Assembly (NCBI GenBank): GCA_035547755.1
Contig: DASZUG010000030.1
Location: forward strand, 1 to 64,000
Reading direction: 5' to 3'
DNA from: Mesorhizobium_L sp035547755
GTDB taxonomy: Bacteria > Pseudomonadota > Alphaproteobacteria > Rhizobiales > Rhizobiaceae
Length of the DNA stretch: 64,000 bases
Shown in pieces: positions 42,887 through 53,609 of this stretch. A program made the position numbers and the translations under genes. Under the pieces are notes generated by a model that was given only the letters and a program-made list of their open reading frames with translations, was not told the DNA's origin and searched no databases. Position 1 is the stretch's first letter, and each line of letters starts with the position of its first letter.

Positions 42887-43948
42887 TCATTCGATACGTT
42901 GGCGCGTATGGGGATCGAAGAGGTGGACGTGGGCGGGATCGAAGGCGAGATGCACAATCGTGCCGGCCGCCAGATGGCGAACTTCCGGCAGGCGCACCTT
43001 GATCAACTGTCCGTCGGCGTCGATGTTGAGAAGCATGCTCTCGCCGAGATTTTCCGACAGGAGCAGCTTTCCCGGTATGCCGCTCTCCGCCAGGCGCACA
43101 TGGCTGGGGCGGATGCCGAGCACGATATCGTCGGCGGGAGCATTGGCCGCGGCGGGGATGTCGATCCTGTGGCCGACGACGCTGACCGATGATCCTTCGC
43201 GTCTGCCCTGCAACAGGTTCATCGGCGGGCTGCCGATGAAACCGGCGACATCGATCGTGTTCGGCCGGTTGAACACTTCCTCCGGCGTGCCGACCTGGAC
43301 GATGTTGCCGTCGAGGAAGATGGCCATCCGGTCGGCGATCGTCATCGCCTCCTCCTGGTCGTGGGTGACGTAGATCGTCGTCACGTCCATGCTCTGGTGC
43401 AGCCGCTTCAGCTCGATCCGGGTCTCGAGCCTGAGCTGGGCGTCGAGATTGGAAAGCGGCTCGTCGAGCAGGAAGAGCCGCGGCTTGCGCACGATGGCGC
43501 GGGCGAGCGCGCAGCGCTGCTGCTGGCCGCCGGAAAGCTGACCGGGGCGGCGGTGCAGGAGGTGATCGATCTTCACCTTCCTCGCCGCCTCCCTCACCAT
43601 GTCCGGGATCTGCTTCTTCGGTACGCCGTCCATTTTCAGCGGGAAGCCGATGTTCTGCTCGAGCGTCATGTGCGGGTAGAGCGCATAGTTCTGGAACACC
43701 ATGGCGATGTTGCGCTCGCCGGGAGAGGCGTAGGTGACGTCGGCCCCGTCCACGGTCATGACGCCCTCGTCCGGCGCCTCCAGCCCGGCGATGACTCTGA
43801 GAGTGGTCGACTTGCCGGAACCCGACGGGCCGAGCAGGGCGAAGAACTCGGCCGGCTCGATCTCGAGATCGATGCCCTTCAGCGCCTTGAAACTGCCGAA
43901 GCTCTTGTGGATGCCGCTTAGCGTCACGCGGCCCTTCTCGTCGCTCAT
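42887..43948 (-). CDS. CUT1 sugar ABC transporter ATP-binding protein (UgpC/MalK-like)
   Basis: A 353-residue MalK-type ATPase with Walker A GPSGSGKSTT, signature LSGGQQQRCALARAI, Walker B LFLLDEPLSNLDAQLR, and the C-terminal TOBE/OB regulatory domain (VLGIRPSHVRL). Its ATG overlaps the stop of the upstream permease gene (ATGA). It serves the permease pair and binding protein encoded upstream, for uptake of a substrate linked to the sulfatase. Confidence 0.9.
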   Translation of the reverse strand: MSDEKGRVTLSGIHKSFGSFKALKGIDLEIEPAEFFALLGPSGSGKSTTLRVIAGLEAPDEGVMTVDGADVTYASPGERNIAMVFQNYALYPHMTLEQNIGFPLKMDGVPKKQIPDMVREAARKVKIDHLLHRRPGQLSGGQQQRCALARAIVRKPRLFLLDEPLSNLDAQLRLETRIELKRLHQSMDVTTIYVTHDQEEAMTIADRMAIFLDGNIVQVGTPEEVFNRPNTIDVAGFIGSPPMNLLQGRREGSSVSVVGHRIDIPAAANAPADDIVLGIRPSHVRLAESGIPGKLLLSENLGESMLLNIDADGQLIKVRLPEVRHLAAGTIVHLAFDPAHVHLFDPHTRQRIE

Positions 43949-44802
43949 CGGCGACCTCCTCCCTTGACGGCGCCGACGGTAAGGCCCTTGACGATCTGCT
44001 TTTGCGCGGCGATCCCGATGATGATCATCGGCAGCATGGCAATCAGCGCCGCTGCGGCGAGCTTTGCCCAGAGCGTCTGTTCGACGGACACGAAATTATA
44101 CATGGCGACCGTCACCGGCCGGACGTGATTGCCGCTGAGCTGGACGGAGAACAGGAACTCGTTCCAGGCATTGAGGAAGACGAAGATCACGGTGACGGCG
44201 ATGCCGCCGCGCACCTGCGGCAGGATGACGTGCCAGAGCGTCTGGAACCGGTTGGCCTTGTCGAGGAACGCCGCTTCTTCCATCTCCTTGGGAACGTCTT
44301 CCATGTAGGAGACCATCAGCCAGATCGCGAAGGGCAAGGAGAATGTCAGGAAGACGACGATCAAGCCCTGATATGTGTCGAGCCAGCCGACCTTGTTGAG
44401 GATCAGAAAATAGGGAATGACCAGGCCGACCGGCGGGATCATCTGCGTGACCAGCGTATAGAAGCCGAGGGATTTCCTGCCGGGCAGCCTCAGCCGGGCG
44501 AAGGCATAGGCCGCCGGTACGGAGAGAAGGATCGTCAGCACGGTCGTCGAGGCCGCCACGACGAAGCTGTTGAAGAAGCTTTGCGCGATGGAGAAGGCCC
44601 CGAATATCGCGTCGCGGTAGTTTTGCAGCGTCGGATCGAAGACGATCCGCGGCGGATAGGTGAGCACCTCCCTCTCCGATTTCAGGGAGACGACCACCGC
44701 CCAGATGATCGGGAAGGCCCAGATCGCCAGGATCAACGCCGACAGCACATAGAGCAGGATGTTGCGGCGCAGGTTCGCCGCCTTGTGCGGGTTCATCGCC
44801 AT
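43945..44802 (-). CDS. CUT1 sugar ABC transporter permease (MalG-like)
   Basis: A 285-residue inner-membrane protein with six hydrophobic segments and the EAA loop EEAAFLDKANRFQTLWHVILPQ close to its C-terminus. The ATG at 44802 shares one base with the stop of the partner permease (TAATG); the open frame upstream lies inside that gene. It pairs with the MalF-like protein. Confidence 0.88.
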   Translation of the reverse strand: MAMNPHKAANLRRNILLYVLSALILAIWAFPIIWAVVVSLKSEREVLTYPPRIVFDPTLQNYRDAIFGAFSIAQSFFNSFVVAASTTVLTILLSVPAAYAFARLRLPGRKSLGFYTLVTQMIPPVGLVIPYFLILNKVGWLDTYQGLIVVFLTFSLPFAIWLMVSYMEDVPKEMEEAAFLDKANRFQTLWHVILPQVRGGIAVTVIFVFLNAWNEFLFSVQLSGNHVRPVTVAMYNFVSVEQTLWAKLAAAALIAMLPMIIIGIAAQKQIVKGLTVGAVKGGGRR

Positions 44803-45731
44803 TATCTCGCCCTCTGGGTGCGCATCATGAAGAGGACCGACGAGACGGCGAGCGTGATGACCATCAGCGCTACGGCGAGCGCCGAGCCGTAGCCGAAATC
44901 GAGTTTCACGAACGAGACCCGGAAGGCATAGAGATTGAGAATCTCGGTCGCGGTGCCCGGCCCGCCGCCGGTCGCCGCGAAGATGGCGGCGAAGGCGGAC
45001 AGCGCGATCATCGAGCGCATGATGACGACGATGACGATCGCCGGGCGGATGAGCGGCAAGGTGATATGGATGAAGCGCTGCACGGCGTTCGCCCGGTCGA
45101 TGCGCGCCGCCTCGTAAACGTCGGGCGGCAGCGAGGCGAGGCTTGCGAGCATCACCAGGAAGACGAAGGGCGTCCACTGCCAGGTGTGGATCATGATCAC
45201 CGAGATCATCGCCGGGACCGGCGCACCGAGCCAGTTGACGGCTTCGAAGCCGAGCGCCTTCACCGCGAAATCGACGAGGCCGAAATTGGGCGCCAGCATG
45301 AGCGTGCGCCAGAACAGGCCGACCACAACCGGCGCCAGCACGATCGGCAGGATCGCGACGATGCGGAAAACGCCCTGCCCGCGCGGGATCTGCATGACGA
45401 GCAGCGCCAGCGCCAGTCCCAGCACCAGTTGCGCGGTGACGGTGCTGACCGTGTAGATCGCGGTGAGTTCGAGCGCGTGCCAGAACTCAGGATCGTGCAT
45501 CATGGTGGCGTAGTTGCCGATCCCGACGAAGCCGTTCATGAACGGCATCGCCAGGTTGATGCTGCGGAAGGAATTCCAGATCAGGTAGATGATGGGAAAG
45601 GTCGTCGTCACCAGCAGGATGACGAGCGCCGGAGCGACCAGCAGGATGGCGAAATTCCGCTCGCTCTCGACGACCGTGGCCCGGCGGCGAACCATGGCCG
45701 ATCCCATCATCTTCTGCACTGGAACCTCCAT
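44802..45731 (-). CDS. CUT1 sugar ABC transporter permease (MalF-like)
   Basis: A 309-residue permease with six hydrophobic segments and the EAA loop YEAARIDRANAVQRFIHI. It is the second half of the pore. It starts six bases after the binding-protein stop, so the four transport genes form one operon. Confidence 0.88.
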   Translation of the reverse strand: MEVPVQKMMGSAMVRRRATVVESERNFAILLVAPALVILLVTTTFPIIYLIWNSFRSINLAMPFMNGFVGIGNYATMMHDPEFWHALELTAIYTVSTVTAQLVLGLALALLVMQIPRGQGVFRIVAILPIVLAPVVVGLFWRTLMLAPNFGLVDFAVKALGFEAVNWLGAPVPAMISVIMIHTWQWTPFVFLVMLASLASLPPDVYEAARIDRANAVQRFIHITLPLIRPAIVIVVIMRSMIALSAFAAIFAATGGGPGTATEILNLYAFRVSFVKLDFGYGSALAVALMVITLAVSSVLFMMRTQRAR

Positions 45732-45737
45732 CAGGCG

Positions 45738-47168
45738 CTAGCTCTTGGTGATTCCCGCGAGCTTGCTTTGCGCCTGGTCGAGCGCCGATTTCGGCTTCGC
45801 CTGGCCGATCAGCGCCGCCTGGATGGCGGTTGCGACCGTTTCGCCGATCGCCGGCCATTGCGGCACGCGCGGCCGCCAATCGACGTCGGTATCGTCCTGC
45901 AGCGAAGCCGTGACCGATTCGATGTAGTTCTGGCCGATGCCGCCGACGAGCTTGCGGAACCCGTCATCCTTCAGGATGGAAGTCCGGTTGACGCCGAGGC
46001 GCTTGTAGCCGCCGGGGAAGCCGTAGGACGTCGCCGCCTGGACCTCCTTCGAGGACGCCCACTGGATGAACAACCAGGTCGCGACCTTGTCTTTCCTGGA
46101 CAAGGCCCCGTTTATCGGAAAACTCCAGTTCCAGATCGACGTGCAGCGCTTGCCCGCCGGACCCTTCGGCCAGCGTGCGAAGGCGAGCTTGCCGACCACC
46201 TTGGACTTGTCCGGATTGGCGACCACCGCCACCGAGGTGTTGGAATCGATATAGGAGGCTATCGTGCCTTGCGCGAAGGCGTCGGCAATATCCGGCCAGT
46301 TCCAGTTCTGCACCCCGTTCGGCGCATATTTGGTCAAGAGATCGACATACCATTCCAGCGCCGCGACGGCTTCCGGCCCGTTGACCGTCAGCTTGCCGCT
46401 CTTGTCGAACCAGTCTCCGCCGAATTCGCGGAAGATCGACGGGAAGATGTACATGTTCTGGCCCGCGCCCTTGAAGCCGCGGATGGCGCAGCCCCACAAC
46501 CGGTCCTTGGGATCGTTGATCCTGGCGGCGGTCTCCGTGTATTCCTTCAGCGTCTCCGGCGCCTTCAGGCCGTGCTTGTCGTAGATGTCGGCGCGATAGA
46601 CCTGCAGCGTCACCTCGCCGTCCCACGGAATGCCATAGGGCTTGCCCTTGATCGAAGCGGCCTCGCGCCAGCTCTTCAGGATGTCATCGAAGTCGAACCA
46701 GGCGGGATCGGTCAGCTTGGAATCCTGCAGATAGGTGTCGAGCGGGTCGATCCAGCCATTCGCGACATAAAGCGGATAATACATCGGATCGGCGGCGTGC
46801 GTCGCCCATGTGCCGGTCTTGGTCGAAAGATCGAGAACGGCCTTCTGGCGGATCTGGCCAGGCGGGGTCATCTCCAGGCGGGCCTTGACGCCCGTCAGTT
46901 TGTTGAATTCCGGCAGGACGGCGTTCAGATTGTCGAAATATCCCGCGGGAGTGACGCCGATGGTAATCGATGAGCCTTTCGCCTGGCCCCAGTCGATCTT
47001 GGCGTTCTTCACCGACGACAGGTCCGGCGCGGCGGCGGCGGCCCTGGCCCGCTGCGTGAAGACAGCCGGCATCGCCAATAGGGCCATGCCCGCGGCGGTC
47101 GTCTTGAGCAGGGTCCTTCTGTGGATGCCCGCTCCCCTGATGGTCCTGGCGTTGTCTTTTTCGTTCAT
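45738..47168 (-). CDS. CUT1 sugar ABC transporter substrate-binding protein (Tat-type signal)
   Basis: A 476-residue extracellular solute-binding protein. The N-terminus has a twin-arginine-like motif (HRRTLLKTTAAG) before a hydrophobic stretch ending near ARAAAA, suggesting Tat export of a folded protein. The mature part has the MalE-like two-lobe pattern (LPEFNKLTGVKARLEMTP, PYGIPWDGEVTLQVYRAD). It is the first gene of the transporter operon, divergent from a GntR/UTRA regulator. The substrate is probably a sulfated or otherwise modified carbohydrate. Confidence 0.86.
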   Translation of the reverse strand: MNEKDNARTIRGAGIHRRTLLKTTAAGMALLAMPAVFTQRARAAAAAPDLSSVKNAKIDWGQAKGSSITIGVTPAGYFDNLNAVLPEFNKLTGVKARLEMTPPGQIRQKAVLDLSTKTGTWATHAADPMYYPLYVANGWIDPLDTYLQDSKLTDPAWFDFDDILKSWREAASIKGKPYGIPWDGEVTLQVYRADIYDKHGLKAPETLKEYTETAARINDPKDRLWGCAIRGFKGAGQNMYIFPSIFREFGGDWFDKSGKLTVNGPEAVAALEWYVDLLTKYAPNGVQNWNWPDIADAFAQGTIASYIDSNTSVAVVANPDKSKVVGKLAFARWPKGPAGKRCTSIWNWSFPINGALSRKDKVATWLFIQWASSKEVQAATSYGFPGGYKRLGVNRTSILKDDGFRKLVGGIGQNYIESVTASLQDDTDVDWRPRVPQWPAIGETVATAIQAALIGQAKPKSALDQAQSKLAGITKS

Positions 47169-47497
47169 TTCATCTCCTCCCTTTGCAACGAGAGCGGCTC
47201 AGCGATGGCTGCTCGCGATTCCACGGCAGCGAGCGAAGTCTAAGGCGACCGGCGACATGGCGACGATCGACATGATTTCGTTCTTGAGGCCGTTATCGAT
47301 ATTTCCTACCGCCCGCCGCCTGCCGCAGCGGAAAAATACCCCATCCTGCGCCGCGCCTCGTCGACCGTGCCGCGGCGTTCGTCCAATCTCCCGCAGGCGC
47401 ATCGGCAATTGCCCATGCGCCGATTTTGTCGTAACGTCCTAAACATTCTAACAATAGAACTTTTGATGCAAGTCTTTTTTTCGAGGAGATCCGCGTG
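47169..47497. other. Divergent promoter region between the CUT1 operon and the GntR/UTRA gene
   Basis: 329 bp with no credible gene. It becomes A/T-rich near 47430-47485 and contains one clear palindrome (47446-47459) close to the regulator start. Nothing else is recognised. Confidence 0.6.
47446..47459. promoter_or_regulatory. Palindrome TTCTAACAATAGAA, candidate operator of the GntR/UTRA regulator
   Basis: Perfect 5-bp arms TTCTA and TAGAA around ACAA, 38 bp before the regulator's ATG in the divergent control region. GntR/UTRA regulators bind short palindromes of this size next to their own gene. Confidence 0.45.
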
Positions 47498-48235
47498 ATG
47501 TTCGAAAGGATGCCGATACCGATCTATGTCCAGCTCGCGGACATCATGCGCCACCGCATCAAGCGCGGGATCTGGCCGCGCGGGCGGATGCTGCCGTCGA
47601 TCGAAAGGCTGATGGAGGAATTCGACGTCGCGCGCGTCACCGTTCGTCAGGCGATCCAGCTGCTCGCCGGCGAGGGGCTTCTGCTGTCGCAGCGCGGCCG
47701 GGGCACTTTCGTCACCGCCGAACCGGGTGCGGAGCGGCGCCTTCTGGTGCAGACGACCCTCGACGATCTTGTCGAGATGTACCGCGGCGACACGCCCGAT
47801 CTGGCGAATATCATCGAATCGCGTGAGCCGCCGCTCCTCCAGGAGCGCGACGGCATGCCGGCGCCGGGTTATTTCCATCTCCAGCGCGTCCATTCACGCG
47901 ATGGCGAGAATTATTGCGTCGCCTCGATCTTCATCGACGAACGCATCTTTTCCCTCGCGCCCGACCGGTTCCGGCACGAGGTCGTCATTCCGCTGTTTGC
48001 AACGCTTCCCGGCGTGGAGATCACCAAGGCGCGCCAGACGCTCAATATCGGGGCCGCCGATGTCGAGGCGGCGAAGAATTTGCGGATACCGGTCAACAGC
48101 CCGGTCGCCGAAATCCGACGCGTCTTCACCGGTCCCGACGGTTCGGTCATCTATGTCGGCGAAGCCACCTATCGTGGCGACTATATCCACCTCGAGATGG
48201 ACCTGATGCCGACATTGGGCGGCAGGATGTCTTAA
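47498..48235 (+). CDS. GntR-family transcriptional regulator with UTRA domain (HutC subfamily)
   Basis: A 245-residue regulator with an N-terminal winged helix (YVQLADIMRHRIKRGIWPRG, LPSIERLMEEFDVARVTVRQ) and a C-terminal UTRA ligand domain (about 85-240). AGGAG lies nine bases before the ATG at 47498; a GTG at 47495 is an alternative. It is divergent from the CUT1-sulfatase operon and probably controls it in response to the imported substrate. Confidence 0.87.
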   Translation: MFERMPIPIYVQLADIMRHRIKRGIWPRGRMLPSIERLMEEFDVARVTVRQAIQLLAGEGLLLSQRGRGTFVTAEPGAERRLLVQTTLDDLVEMYRGDTPDLANIIESREPPLLQERDGMPAPGYFHLQRVHSRDGENYCVASIFIDERIFSLAPDRFRHEVVIPLFATLPGVEITKARQTLNIGAADVEAAKNLRIPVNSPVAEIRRVFTGPDGSVIYVGEATYRGDYIHLEMDLMPTLGGRMS

Positions 48236-48476
48236 CGCTACGAGCCCGGCGGCGGAGGCGCCAGGATCAGGCGGAGGCGCGGCGGATGAATGGCCGGGAG
48301 AGCTTGGTCAGCAGCGGAACATCCCCCTTCGGCTCCCGGTTCCCAAGCCGCTCCAGCAGCGTTTCGGCGATCCTCTCCGGGGAGGCGCGACTGCCGCGGT
48401 CGCCGGGCGGCTGGAGCGCGGCCAGGTGACGGGAAGGCCGGGCGCGGATACCGGCGCCAGAAGGCCGCGCACCGTC
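48236..48476. other. Non-coding stretch after the GntR/UTRA gene
   Basis: GC-rich sequence in which I recognise no intact gene on either strand. It leads into the amidohydrolase remnant and looks like decayed or recombined DNA. Confidence 0.4.
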
Positions 48477-48695
48477 TTCCGTCACGTCTGCGTCGATTGC
48501 ATCTGCCATGACGCCGCCGTTCTGGACCTTGCCGCCGCCGCGCATGGTTCGGAAAACATTTTCTTCGGCTCCGACTGGCCGTTTTCCATGGGACTGCCGG
48601 ATCCGCATGTTCAGATGGCGGATGTCGATCCCGCGCTTCGGCGGAAGATCTTTTGCGATAACCCCAAAGGCTTGCTGGACAGGTACTGGGGTTGA
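48477..48695 (+). pseudogene. C-terminal remnant of an amidohydrolase (amidohydro-related/ACMSD-like family)
   Basis: About 72 codons read as the end of an amidohydrolase-2 protein: FRHVCVDCICHDAAVLDLA, then FFGSDWPFSMGLPDP with the catalytic Asp region, and RRKIFCDNPKGLL before the stop. The remaining roughly 250 residues, including the metal-binding HxH, are absent, and the frame upstream is unrelated. The family includes aromatic acid decarboxylases. It may be a leftover of a pathway related to the hydroxyquinol genes further right (inference). Confidence 0.65.
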
Positions 48696-48719
48696 CTTTG
48701 CCGTCACCCCTACATCGTG

Positions 48720-48771
48720 AGCCCGATCTTTTGGGAAAACCGGCGTCCGCTTTTCCGCATCATGCGCTATG
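48720..48771. repeat. Rhizobiales-type intergenic repeat fragment
   Basis: GATCTTTTGGGAAAACCGG...CTTTTCCGCATCATGCGCTA resembles the second half of a common Rhizobiales intergenic element. It lies between the amidohydrolase remnant and the intact deacylase gene, marking a possible join. Confidence 0.45.
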
Positions 48772-48832
48772 ACTTGACCTCCGGCGCAGGGTCGTCTTGA
48801 TTGCGGTCAGCGCCTGTTCCGGAGCCGACGAA

Positions 48833-49954
48833 ATGACCCATGATCCCTTAGCGCTGGCGCAGGAACTCATCCGCTTCCCGTCACTCAATCCGCCCGGCGA
48901 CGAGAAGGCATGCATCGATTTTCTCGCGCATCTCCTGTCGCGAGGCGGCCTCGATGTCCATGCGTATGAATTCGCGGAGGGCAGGCCGTCCCTGGTCGCC
49001 AGGATTCCGGGAATGGGCGATCTCGATCCCCTCTGTTTCACCGGCCATGTCGATGTCGTGCCGCTTGGCCAGGAGGTCTGGTCGGTGCCTCCCTTCGACG
49101 GCGTCATCGCCGGCGGCAGGCTATTCGGGCGCGGCGCAAGCGACATGAAGGCGGGCGTCGCGGCGTTCGTGGCCGCCGTATTGTCGGAAGCCGAGGCGGG
49201 CATGCGCTTCCGCCGCGGCGTTACCCTGATCATCACGGCCGGAGAGGAGACCGGTTGCGAAGGCGCCTTTCACCTCGGCCGCCTCGGTGTCCTCGGATCC
49301 GCCCACCTCCTGGTCGTCGCCGAACCGAGTTCCAACCGTCCTATCGTGGCGCACAAGGGTTCGATGAGGCTCGTTGTCTCGGCGTCGGGGATAACGGCGC
49401 ACTCCTCGATGCCCGATGTCGGCGACAACGCGATCGAGAAGGCCGCGGAATGGGTTTGCCGATTGAGCCGTCACGCATTCGGGAGCGCGGAACATCCTCT
49501 GCTGGGAAAGACAACCGCCGCCGTCACCACGATCAAGGGGGGCCTGAACATCAATTCCATCCCGGATGCCGCGAGTTTCACGGTGGATCTGCGGACCCTT
49601 CCCGGCCAGTCGCATGACGCATTGCTGGCGCAGATCCAGGAATTGCTCGGCCCCGCCGCCGCGATCGCCAAGGTCACGGATTTCGGGGGGTTTTCGACCG
49701 ATCCGCGCGACCCGGCGCTTCAGCCGCTGATGGATATTCTGGCGGAGCGTCAGGGAAGCCGACCCGTAGTCAGGGGCGCTCCCTATTTCACCGACGCATC
49801 GGCCCTGGCGCCGGCGCTCTGCAATGTCCCCGCCGTGGTCATCGGCCCGGGCGAAGCGGAGCAATGCCACCGGACCGACGAGTTCTGCCACGTCGAACGC
49901 ATCGAGGAAGCCTTCGACATCTATCGCGAACTGATCCGCCGGACATGCCTGTAG
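48833..49954 (+). CDS. M20-family deacylase, ArgE/DapE-like
   Basis: A 373-residue zinc-dependent hydrolase with the metal motif LCFTGHVDVVPLG, GRGASDMKAGVAAF, the catalytic-base region TAGEETGCEGAF, a dimerisation domain (MRLVVSASGITAHSSMP) and the late His region (CHRTDEFCHVER). The family removes acyl groups from N-acetylornithine, N-succinyl-diaminopimelate and similar compounds; the substrate cannot be fixed here. I chose the ATG at 48833 with GGAG upstream over a TTG at 48797. It is convergent with a sugar transporter and not obviously part of a pathway. Confidence 0.83.
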   Translation: MTHDPLALAQELIRFPSLNPPGDEKACIDFLAHLLSRGGLDVHAYEFAEGRPSLVARIPGMGDLDPLCFTGHVDVVPLGQEVWSVPPFDGVIAGGRLFGRGASDMKAGVAAFVAAVLSEAEAGMRFRRGVTLIITAGEETGCEGAFHLGRLGVLGSAHLLVVAEPSSNRPIVAHKGSMRLVVSASGITAHSSMPDVGDNAIEKAAEWVCRLSRHAFGSAEHPLLGKTTAAVTTIKGGLNINSIPDAASFTVDLRTLPGQSHDALLAQIQELLGPAAAIAKVTDFGGFSTDPRDPALQPLMDILAERQGSRPVVRGAPYFTDASALAPALCNVPAVVIGPGEAEQCHRTDEFCHVERIEEAFDIYRELIRRTCL

Positions 49955-49984
49955 GCGAATGGCTATTTCATCTCACCGAAAGGA

Positions 49985-51004
49985 TCAGCCGCTGCTTTCC
50001 TTGCGCGGGATCGCGGTCGGGCCGCGCCTGGAGAAGAAGGGCATGGCCGCCCAGTTCCGGCCGCTGGCGAGATTTTCGATCAGCACCGCGGCGATCAGGA
50101 TGATGCCCATCACGCCGGCCTGGTAGATCGGGTTGAAATCATTGTAGCTCAGGCCGTAATTGACGACGCCGATCAGCACCGTCGCGACCGCCGTCCCGAC
50201 CACCGAGCCGTCGCCGCCGAAGATGCTTGAGCCGCCGAGGACCACGATGGCGATGCTGATCAGATTGGCTTGTTCGTCGGCCGTCGGGCTGGCGGTGCCG
50301 AGCCGCGCCGCGCCGATCGCGCCGGCAAGGCCGGAAAGCAGGCCGGCAATCACATAGGTCCAGGCCCTCAGGCGATCGACACGGATGCCGGTCAGCCGCG
50401 CCGAGAGCGTGTTGGTGCCGACGAGATAGAGGCTGCGTCCGAAATGGGTGCGGTGCTGCAGCGCGATCAGGATGAGGAAGGCGGGCAGATAGACGCAGAG
50501 CAGCTGGAACGGCAGGCCCAGCGCCGAACCCTGTCCGAGGTCGAGAAAAGTCTGCGGCATGGTCGTCAGGTCGATATTGATGCCGCCGGTCAGGACCAGC
50601 GCCAGTCCGTCGAACACGAACATGGTCGCCAGCGTCGTGATGATCGGCTCAATGCGGAAGCGCGTCACGAGGACGCCGTTGACGGCGCCCATGACGATCC
50701 CGGCGACGACGGCGATGAGGACGCTGGCCGGCCAGAAGATTCCGGCCTGCAGCGCCAGTCCCATCAGCACCTGCGCCAGCGCCGCGATGGCGCCGACCGA
50801 CAGGTCGATGCCGCCGTCGCCGCCGCAGATGACGAGCGTCTGGCCGAAGGCGATGATGCCGATTTCGACGGCGAAGACGGCCATGCTGTAGAGATTGGCC
50901 CCCGAGAGGATGCCGGGGTCGCCCGAAGCGAAGCCGATGAGCGCCAGGGCCGTCAGCGCGACGAGGAGCACGATGCGGCCTGGCTGGAATCCGGTGGCGC
51001 CCAT
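49985..51004 (-). CDS. Ribose/AI-2-type ABC transporter permease (LsrD/RhaQ-like)
   Basis: A 339-residue permease with about nine hydrophobic segments and the motif CGGDGGIDLSVGAIAALAQ. It also shows IEPIITTLATMFVFDG and IVVLGGSSIFGGDGSVVG. It is last in the operon SBP-ATPase-permease-permease, starting three bases after the other permease. The two probably form a heterodimeric pore. Confidence 0.85.
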   Translation of the reverse strand: MGATGFQPGRIVLLVALTALALIGFASGDPGILSGANLYSMAVFAVEIGIIAFGQTLVICGGDGGIDLSVGAIAALAQVLMGLALQAGIFWPASVLIAVVAGIVMGAVNGVLVTRFRIEPIITTLATMFVFDGLALVLTGGINIDLTTMPQTFLDLGQGSALGLPFQLLCVYLPAFLILIALQHRTHFGRSLYLVGTNTLSARLTGIRVDRLRAWTYVIAGLLSGLAGAIGAARLGTASPTADEQANLISIAIVVLGGSSIFGGDGSVVGTAVATVLIGVVNYGLSYNDFNPIYQAGVMGIILIAAVLIENLASGRNWAAMPFFSRRGPTAIPRKESSG

Positions 51005-51007
51005 GAT

Positions 51008-52029
51008 CTACTCCGCCGCCTTGCTGCCGCGCCCCGGCCAGCGCTGGTTGATGCCGATCGACAGCAGGATGATGCCGCCGAGCAGGACGCCGCCCCAGAA
51101 AGGCTGGATATGCATCAGCACCACGCCGTCATTGACGAGCTCGACGATGAGCGTGCCGAGCAGCGTGCCGAGGATGGTCCCGCGGCCGCCGCTGAGTTCG
51201 GTGCCGCCCAGCACCACCGCCGCGATGACGCCGAGTTCGAAGCCGGTGCCGGTCGAGGTCTGCACGAGCGGGCTCTGGCCGAGCGTCAATAGCGCGGCGA
51301 CGCCGGTGAACATGCCGAGCAGCGTATAGGCGTAGAGCTTGATGCGGCCGACGGGAATGCCGGCGAGCCGCGCCGCCTCTTCATTGTTGCCGATCGCGTA
51401 GATGTGCCGCCCGAGCCGGAAGGATCGCAGGAAAAAGGCGAAGGCGGCCATCAGCACCAGCGCCATGACGCTCGCCACCGGGAGGAACCAGACGCGATCG
51501 GAAATGAAGATCACCGTCAGTTCCGGCGGGATCATGGTGATCCAGTTGGCGCCGAGCACCAGGAAAACGCTCATGCGGAAGATGCTCAACGTGCCGAGCG
51601 TGGCGACGACGGGCGGTACGCGGCCGCCGATGATGATCGCGGCATTGACGAGCCCGAATGCCGCGCCGATGAGGCAGAAGAGCGGCGCGACCACGGGGAT
51701 CGACCAGCCGGCCTCGAAGAATTTGCCGCCGATCGCGGCGACGAGTCCGAGCATGGAGCCGATCGAGACATCGATGCCGCCCGTCAGGATGACCAGCGTC
51801 ATGCCGATGGCGGGGATGGCGGTCACGGCGGCGCTGACCATGAGATTGTTGAGGTTGACCGGCGCCCAGAAGGCGCCGTGCGAGCCGATGCTGATGACGA
51901 TGACGAGCAGAAAAAGCGTGATCAGGAGTACGCCTTCGCGGCCCTTGGCGAACCGCACGGCTCTCTCAAGCCATCCGCGCGCCGCGACGGGCCTGGCGAT
52001 CTGGTCCGGGCGCGCGCCCGCCTGGAAGC

Positions 52030-52033
<4 letters not shown>
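51008..52033 (-). CDS. Ribose/AI-2-type ABC transporter permease (LsrC/RhaP-like)
   Basis: A 341-residue permease with TGGIDVSIGSMLGLVA, PPVVATLGTLSIFRM and AAVVLGGTELSGGRGTILG. Its ATG overlaps the stop of the ATPase gene (ATGA). It partners the permease at 49985. Confidence 0.86.
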
Positions 52034-53553
<1,520 letters not shown>

Positions 53554-53609
53554 CAACCTCATTGGGCGGCCTGCGAAGGAATTCGCCGGGCCGCCCTTGT
53601 CTCCGCTGA

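Noticed and set aside
48267..48707. 146-codon minus-strand open frame opposite the amidohydrolase remnant
   Set aside because: Half of it is antisense to the recognisable remnant, and the rest shows no family I can name.
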